The notes under the pieces: generated by a model | Told to the model about the DNA's origin: nothing | Database searches by the model: none | Seen by the model: the letters and a program-made list of their open reading frames with translations, nothing else | Position numbers and translations under genes: made by a program | DNA from: an uncultured Prevotella sp. | GTDB taxonomy: Bacteria; Bacteroidota; Bacteroidia; Bacteroidales; Bacteroidaceae | Length of the DNA stretch: 9,679 nt | Assembly (NCBI GenBank): GCA_900769055.1 | Contig: CAAGFF010000190.1 | Location: 1-9,679 of the forward strand | Reading direction: 5' to 3' | Shown: in pieces, positions 6,201-9,679 of the stretch | Layout: each line of letters opens with the position of its first letter | How positions within the stretch are numbered: the stretch's first letter is position 1

Positions 6201-7328
6201 TATGCTTATTACGGACGTGGACCACTCAACAATTATGCCGACCGCAAGACAGGCTCCTTCATGGGACTCTATACGAGCAAGGTGGAAGAGCAGTTCGTGA
6301 ACTTCCCCAAGCCACAGAGCATGGGCAATCGCGAGGAGGTGCGCTGGTGTGCCTTGACAAACGGACAGGGAACAGGAATGCAAGTCGTTGCCAATAACGC
6401 CAGCCGCAGTATGTCGGTTTCGGCCTTACCATGGAGTGCGTTGCAGCTGACACTTGCTGCCCATCCTCATGAGTTGCCGAAGAGTGATGGTACATATCTG
6501 CACATCGACTGTCAGGTTACGGGACTTGGAGGAAACAGCTGTGGTCAGGGAGGTCCTCTTGCCGATGACAGGGTAAGGGGGGCACTTCATCAGATGAAGT
6601 TCATCATCCGTCCCGTTCATCGTGGAGCCGAGCTCACACACCGTTCCAAGATTGTTTCCTATGAGTCGTGTCCTGTAAGCATCTCACGGGATCGTGCCGG
6701 CAATGTTACTATTCAGGGCGACGCAATGGTCATGGATCCCGAGACCATCTGCTACCAGGTACAGGAACTGGGTATGAGAAAGCCAGGTGAGGTTCAGGAA
6801 TGTGCCGACTCAAAGGAGGTTGTGTCCATGCGGAACGGAGGAACTATCAGCGCATGGTACAAGGGAGATACCAAGGTGAAGACAACCGTCACTTTCCCAC
6901 GCATCGAAAGTGTACCTGTTGAGATAGTCTATGTGAGCAGCGAGGAAGGACCCGACGGAGCTGTAGCCAAGAACCTTGTCGATGGTGACCCTGCCACGAT
7001 ATGGCATACCATGTACAGCATAACTGTTCCGAAATATCCTCATTGGATAGACTTCGACTGTGGCGAGATGAGGCTTCTGAAGGGCTTCTCTTACATGCCA
7101 CGTCAGGATGGCAGTACCAATGGAGATATCAAGGCGTACAAGATTGAGGTAAGCAACGACGGACAGACTTGGGGCAACATTGTTGCACAAGGAGAGTTCG
7201 ACAGCAGCCGAAAGGTAAAGAAAGTACTCTTCGACAAGCCCTGCACGGCACGCTTCGTCCGCTTCACGGCTCTAAGCAGCCAGAACGGACAGGACTTTGC
7301 AAGCGGGGCAGAGATGACATTCTTCTAA
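3264..7328 (+). CDS. Secreted GH2 beta-galactosidase with chitobiase-like and F5/8C modules
   Basis: This 1354-residue enzyme has a signal peptide (about 1-20, MYIKAYLSLLLLFTSAPIFA), which supports the ATG at 3264. Domains in order: N-terminal GH2 jelly roll (about 45-270, DGTWKFHW), an Ig-like sandwich (272-400), TIM barrel (about 407-690, GVNRHE at 422-427), an Ig-like domain 4 (about 695-795), and the LacZ-type small-chain domain (about 811-1118, with FRAPVDNDNW). The acid/base glutamate is E531 in SLGNEAG and the nucleophile E594 in ISEYAHSMGN. Residues 1136-1215 resemble a chitobiase C-terminal sandwich (GGTISAW). Residues about 1221-1354 form an F5/8 type C (CBM32-like) carbohydrate-binding domain. 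The full E. coli LacZ architecture plus about 240 extra residues suggests hydrolysis of beta-galactosyl groups on polymeric glycans in the periplasm or at the cell surface. The exact substrate cannot be read from sequence. No SusC/SusD partner is in the window. Confidence 0.93.
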   Translation: MYIKAYLSLLLLFTSAPIFAQSDVLGGFRYVAEQSPSGNEWQSPEQLALNKDQPHAYMFHFADAASAQSVLPEASSYVVSLDGTWKFHWVPSPDKRPVGFASADYDVSGWDDIAVPGCWNMQGLNTDGTMKYGVPIYVNQPVIFFHQVAVDDWRKGVMRVPTDTLYTTWKHPNEVGSYRRSFTIPKEWKGRRVLINFDGVDSFFYLWVNGRYVGFSKNSRNTATFDITQYVFAEKTNSVSLEVYRSSDGSFLEAQDMFRLPGIIRSVYLTSVPENRISDMAVRTTSLNGETASLDIRTEIVSQKEKALRGATLSYDVYEVALYSDDVTGRVAGGVASCSEAKLGVVNTSLDVPHPKAWSAEEPHRYVLVAKLLDKRGRILDCTSTYFGVRTVEIKEMTAQEDEFGNAGRYFLVNGKPVKLKGVNRHETNPTTGHAITRQQMTEEVMLMKRANINHVRLSHYPNHPYFYYLADKYGLYLEDEANIESHEYYYGDASLSRPVEWRDAHVARNMEMVRAHVNAPSIVIWSLGNEAGPGDNFAEAYKAIKAFDTSRPVQYERNNDIVDMGSNQYPSVAWVQQVAKGKSNVKYPYHISEYAHSMGNSLGNLVDYWKAMESSNYFCGGAIWDWVDQAMDTYTPSGLKYMGYGGDHGDWPNDGMFCMNGIMLPDLTPKPQYFEVKKVYQNVGIEADFEHNAVRIFNKNYFTTLRDYLIRWTLVKDGREEKSGEFIADRSIHGPRTSKLYRLPFSIMDLPNDGEYFLNVELSLGKDMPWAKKGYVQMSEQLACTMAEYDMEQPTCNGRSPLVVDNGSNGITVTGDAFSISFNNADGSISKLVYAGEDVIQPGCGPRIDAFRAPVDNDNWAWNQWFQNGLYDLRHNAVAKPIVVNNTDGSLSIIYTVRSQAPAKGSIRHRPGKAGEPFEEIVADEKMEEDDFHFLTTQRYTIYADGNICVASSILSSDPSVVLPRLGYVMKLPKQFDSYAYYGRGPLNNYADRKTGSFMGLYTSKVEEQFVNFPKPQSMGNREEVRWCALTNGQGTGMQVVANNASRSMSVSALPWSALQLTLAAHPHELPKSDGTYLHIDCQVTGLGGNSCGQGGPLADDRVRGALHQMKFIIRPVHRGAELTHRSKIVSYESCPVSISRDRAGNVTIQGDAMVMDPETICYQVQELGMRKPGEVQECADSKEVVSMRNGGTISAWYKGDTKVKTTVTFPRIESVPVEIVYVSSEEGPDGAVAKNLVDGDPATIWHTMYSITVPKYPHWIDFDCGEMRLLKGFSYMPRQDGSTNGDIKAYKIEVSNDGQTWGNIVAQGEFDSSRKVKKVLFDKPCTARFVRFTALSSQNGQDFASGAEMTFF

Positions 7329-7357
7329 ATCTCCGAGATTGTAATCTCATAAAAATC

Positions 7358-7391
7358 ACGGGTGGCTGCAAAATCATTTGCGGCCACCCGT
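7358..7391 (+). terminator. Terminator-like hairpin after the GH2 gene
   Basis: The arm ACGGGTGGCTGCAAA (7358-7372) pairs with 7377-7391 over 15 bp with a single G-U wobble and a 4-base loop (ATCA). It starts 30 bases after the GH2 stop. A pyrimidine- and T-rich stretch (TCTATATTATCTATCTC) follows on the plus strand, so it is a plausible intrinsic terminator, though without a pure T run. Confidence 0.75.
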
Positions 7392-7400
7392 TCTATATTA

Positions 7401-7498
7401 TCTATCTCTTCTATTCCCCCTCCCTTTAAGGGAGGGCTGGAGAGGGTCTTCTATCTCTTCTATTTCCCCTCCCTTTAAGGGAGGGCTGGGGAGGGTCT
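7401..7498. repeat. Two 49-base tandem repeats with a GC-rich palindrome
   Basis: Copies 7401-7449 and 7450-7498 match at 47 of 49 positions. Each carries a pyrimidine-rich lead (TCTATCTCTTCTATT) and the palindrome CCCTCCCTTTAAGGGAGGG, followed by GCTGGRGAGGG. The tandem pattern continues weakly at 7499-7510 into the 3' end of the DedA gene, whose stop codon is at 7500-7502. Lying between convergent genes, the palindromes could form a bidirectional terminator or belong to a dispersed intergenic repeat family. The second point needs genome-wide counting. Confidence 0.85.
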
Positions 7499-7499
7499 T

Positions 7500-8120
7500 C
7501 TACCTCCTCTTAAGATACCATTTCGCCCCAAACCACAGGGCGGCTACAGCAACAATTCCGATTATTCCGAATTTGATGTACTCCCCATACTCCATAATCT
7601 TGTCATTTAGCTGTTCCTCTGGAACAACAGAATGCAGATACCAGCCCAAGGCGGCGAGAATGCAGTTCCATGCGCCAGCTCCAATGGTTGTATAGAGCAG
7701 GAATTGCCAGAACTTCATCTTGGCGAGGCCTGCGGGGATGGAGATAAGGTGGCGGATGCCTGGCAGGAGACGGCCTGTGATGGTGGCTACCATGCCATGG
7801 TCATAGAAGTACTTCTCGCTTTTCTCTACTTTCTGCTGGTTAAGCAGACACATTTTTCCCCATTTGCTGTTGGCGAAGCGGTATATTATTGGGCGACCGA
7901 GATAGTAACCTGCGATATAGTTGATGGTTGCTCCGGCATCAGCGCCGAGAGTAGCGAACAGTATTACGAGCATGATGTCGAGGTTGCCTGCTGCCGCGTG
8001 GTAGGCGGCAGGTGAAACGACAAGTTCCGACGGTACAGGTATTACCGTGCTCTCAAGGAGCATGAGAAAGAATACGGTACCGTAGTTGAGATTGCTTAAT
8101 AATGATGAGATGATGTTCAT
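7500..8120 (-). CDS. DedA-family membrane protein
   Basis: This 206-residue integral membrane protein has DedA (SNARE-associated, VTT) family features. LLESTVIPVPSEL (residues 21-33) is the acidic, proline-rich re-entrant motif (E23, E32). ADAGATINYIAGYYLGR (60-76) is the glycine-rich segment. GRLLPGIRHLISIPAG (116-131) is the family hallmark. R117 and R123 keep the six-residue spacing of the paired arginines known to be essential in E. coli YqjA/YghB. Hydrophobic stretches occupy about 10-60, 62-80, 125-160 and 182-200. Known members act in the inner membrane, and some recycle undecaprenyl phosphate or another lipid carrier or support the proton motive force. The substrate here is not determinable. 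The ATG (8120-8118) overlaps the TGA of the upstream TPR gene as ATGA, implying translational coupling. Confidence 0.9.
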   Translation of the reverse strand: MNIISSLLSNLNYGTVFFLMLLESTVIPVPSELVVSPAAYHAAAGNLDIMLVILFATLGADAGATINYIAGYYLGRPIIYRFANSKWGKMCLLNQQKVEKSEKYFYDHGMVATITGRLLPGIRHLISIPAGLAKMKFWQFLLYTTIGAGAWNCILAALGWYLHSVVPEEQLNDKIMEYGEYIKFGIIGIVAVAALWFGAKWYLKRR

Positions 8121-9538
8121 TTAGGATGATTTTTTGAATATGATACATAGTCCTCCACGGGAAGACCGGGAGGGAAAATCTCTCCAAGTGCCTGTTGGGC
8201 TTCGGTTGGATTAATGGTGCATACTTTTTCTAAGGCATACAGAAATTCTTCCCAATGTCCTGTCTCATGGCATGAAAGGGCGTAGTAGCCCCATCCGTAA
8301 GTTAAGTTGTTGCTTGCATCCCCGTTGTATGCCTCGTGCAGTATCTCGTATGCCCATTCGGGTGAGCTGTTGTCAAGTATGGCTGTGGCAATGTCCAAGC
8401 GTATCTGTGGCACCAGCTCTTCTGTGGCCGTATTTAAAGCTTGGGTGAAGTATAAGTCGGCTTCATCAATCTTTCCGTTGATGAGATAGCAGATGCCTCT
8501 GAAGGCAAGAAGGCCGCTGGCTTCGGAATCGGGGAGGGAGGAACTGCTGTCTAACAGGGCGAGAGCTTCTTCAAGCCGTTTCAGACATGCGAGCGCATAA
8601 GCATATTCCTTGTAAAGCTGAGAGAGGTTGGGCGATGTCATGGGGCAGATGTCGAGAGCCTTACTGAAATGGAGTAGGGCTTCTTCGTATTTGCCGAGGT
8701 TTGACAGGCAGATGCCAAAGAACATCTCCCCAATCTCCGAATCTGGGTTCAGTTCGGCATATTGCTCATAGTAGTGGGCTGCCTCCTCAAAGTTGGTTAG
8801 GGCACAGAGGCAGTTGGCTTTGAGCAACAGGGCATCGCTGTTGTTGGGTTCTATGGCGAGTGAGTATTCGCAGCTCTCTATGCTCTTTGTCAATTCGTTA
8901 TTGAGAAACTGCGAGGAGGCAAGGTTGTTCCAGTACTCGCAGCAGAATGGGTCTTCGTCAATGAGCTTGTTGAGTAATTGCTGGCATTCGTCATGGTTGC
9001 CCCTTATCCATGCCAGTTTTGTCTGAAGGGAACGGTAGTTTACTGTTGACTTGTCGGAGCATTTATTGAGCCATTTCTCACAGTAGTCATATTGCTCGTA
9101 GTCAAAGAACAAGTTTGCCGTGTCTATAGCCACGCCGTCACGCTCAGCCTCTTCTGTGTCCTCGTAACATTGCTCCATCCAGATGTCTGCCTGCTTGCAC
9201 TCACTTTTGGCAAGCATTATTTCTGCCAGCAGGAAGAGGTACTCTATGTGCTGTTTGTCATCAATCTGTCTTGCGAGCCGCTCTGCCATTGCTATGTTGT
9301 TCTCCGCAAGTGCCTCACGGGCAAGGAAGCATAAAGGGAGCACGGAGCCGGGAAACATGCTTATGGCATATTCTATGGTCTGCATGGCATCATCCTTCCG
9401 GCCAGACATGTAGTAGTGCTCGGCGATGTCTGCCAGTTGGTCGGCATCCAGAAATATTGAGGTGCCATTCTTCTTGGCCTCCTCATATTTCCGGATGTTC
9501 TCTTCTAACTCTCTGTTGTTGTTGAAATCGTTCGTCAA
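8117..9538 (-). CDS. Cytoplasmic tetratricopeptide-repeat protein
   Basis: This 473-residue protein is almost entirely helical repeats, with no signal peptide or membrane span. Clear TPR units lie near residues 33-63, 201-232, 235-266, 269-300 and 342-372. More divergent units lie around 67-90, 98-125, 306-335 and 416-445. The signature small and aromatic residues are visible, for example LGKYEEALLHFSKALDICP. There is no catalytic domain, so it probably serves as a protein-interaction scaffold. The likely start is TTG at 9538-9536. No ATG exists in this frame upstream, where the frame stays open to the window edge, and the next Met (residue 44) falls inside the first TPR. The N-terminus MTNDFNNNRELEENIRKYEEA looks natural. 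The gene lies 44 bases after glnS and overlaps the DedA gene by 4 bases, suggesting an operon. Its partner is unknown. Confidence 0.85.
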   Translation of the reverse strand: MTNDFNNNRELEENIRKYEEAKKNGTSIFLDADQLADIAEHYYMSGRKDDAMQTIEYAISMFPGSVLPLCFLAREALAENNIAMAERLARQIDDKQHIEYLFLLAEIMLAKSECKQADIWMEQCYEDTEEAERDGVAIDTANLFFDYEQYDYCEKWLNKCSDKSTVNYRSLQTKLAWIRGNHDECQQLLNKLIDEDPFCCEYWNNLASSQFLNNELTKSIESCEYSLAIEPNNSDALLLKANCLCALTNFEEAAHYYEQYAELNPDSEIGEMFFGICLSNLGKYEEALLHFSKALDICPMTSPNLSQLYKEYAYALACLKRLEEALALLDSSSSLPDSEASGLLAFRGICYLINGKIDEADLYFTQALNTATEELVPQIRLDIATAILDNSSPEWAYEILHEAYNGDASNNLTYGWGYYALSCHETGHWEEFLYALEKVCTINPTEAQQALGEIFPPGLPVEDYVSYSKNHPK

Positions 9539-9582
9539 TGAATGTTGGTATTTAGTAAGGGGTATTCCTGACTTCAGCCGGA

Positions 9583-9679
9583 TTATTTCCCGCTCATCTT
9601 CTTCCAGGTGTCGGTAAGTTGTACCGTGCGGTTGAATACGAGGTGGGATGGGGTAGAGTCTGGGTCAACATTATAGTAG
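9583..9679 (-). CDS. glnS: Glutaminyl-tRNA synthetase, C-terminal end (partial)
   Basis: On the minus strand a frame enters from the window edge (first full codon 9678-9676) and ends at TAA (9585-9583). It encodes 31 residues, YYNVDPDSTPSHLVFNRTVQ then LTDTWKKMSGK. This matches the conserved end of bacterial GlnRS, whose beta-barrel anticodon-binding domain closes with a pattern like DSTP...VFNRTV.L.DTW (E. coli GlnRS ends similarly). GlnRS charges tRNA-Gln with glutamine in the cytoplasm. Only the tail is present, so the catalytic domain cannot be checked. The TPR gene follows after 44 bases with no clear promoter or terminator between, so read-through from glnS is likely. Confidence 0.85.
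   Translation of the reverse strand, partial: YYNVDPDSTPSHLVFNRTVQLTDTWKKMSGK

Noticed and set aside
3264..7328. Frameshift or gene fusion in the GH2 gene
   Set aside because: The frame is continuous through all expected GH2 domains, and the C-terminal modules are a known type of extension in Bacteroidetes enzymes.
9539..9582. Promoter between glnS and the TPR gene
   Set aside because: No TAnnTTTG element is seen on the minus strand in this 44-base gap, so read-through from glnS is the simpler reading.

Overview
The window looks like chromosomal DNA of a Bacteroidales bacterium, most likely Prevotella or a close relative. The evidence is the protein families seen, putative promoters of the Bacteroidetes type (-33 TTTG, -7 TAnnTTTG), A-rich leaders without clear Shine-Dalgarno sites, and palindromic repeats in the gaps between convergent genes. 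There is no rRNA, tRNA, CRISPR array, transposase, integrase or phage gene. The genus is inferred, not proven.

Layout, left to right. (1) The 3' end of an unrecognised plus-strand gene (1-237) is followed after 28 bases by a zinc-ribbon, single-membrane-span protein (266-1015). (2) A 500-base non-coding stretch separates that gene from the convergent uxaB. It holds two oppositely oriented copies of a hairpin plus T-tract unit (1030-1140 and 1320-1222), an AT-rich spacer, a 43-base tandem repeat made of regularly spaced small palindromes (1349-1454), and a strong hairpin (1454-1486). (3) uxaB, tagaturonate reductase, lies on the minus strand (1516-2994). (4) A divergent intergenic region (2995-3263) carries a candidate promoter for each neighbour and a small perfect palindrome between them. 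(5) A 1354-residue secreted family 2 glycoside hydrolase of beta-galactosidase type (3264-7328) has extra C-terminal modules. (6) A convergent gap (7329-7499) holds a terminator-like hairpin and two 49-base tandem palindromic repeats. (7) A minus-strand cluster reads glnS (only its 3' end, 9583-9679), a TPR protein (8117-9538) and a DedA-family membrane protein (7500-8120). The last two overlap by four bases.

The genes do not form one pathway. UxaB belongs to hexuronate breakdown and the GH2 enzyme to removal of beta-galactosyl or similar residues from glycans. Both fit a gut or rumen glycan degrader, but neither has pathway partners in the window: no uxaA/uxaC/kdgK and no SusC/SusD pair. The TPR and DedA genes are probably co-expressed by translational coupling, possibly downstream of glnS.

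I found no convincing new multi-gene system. The most unusual material is non-coding: the mirrored hairpin units at 1030-1320 and the periodic palindrome array at 1351-1448.
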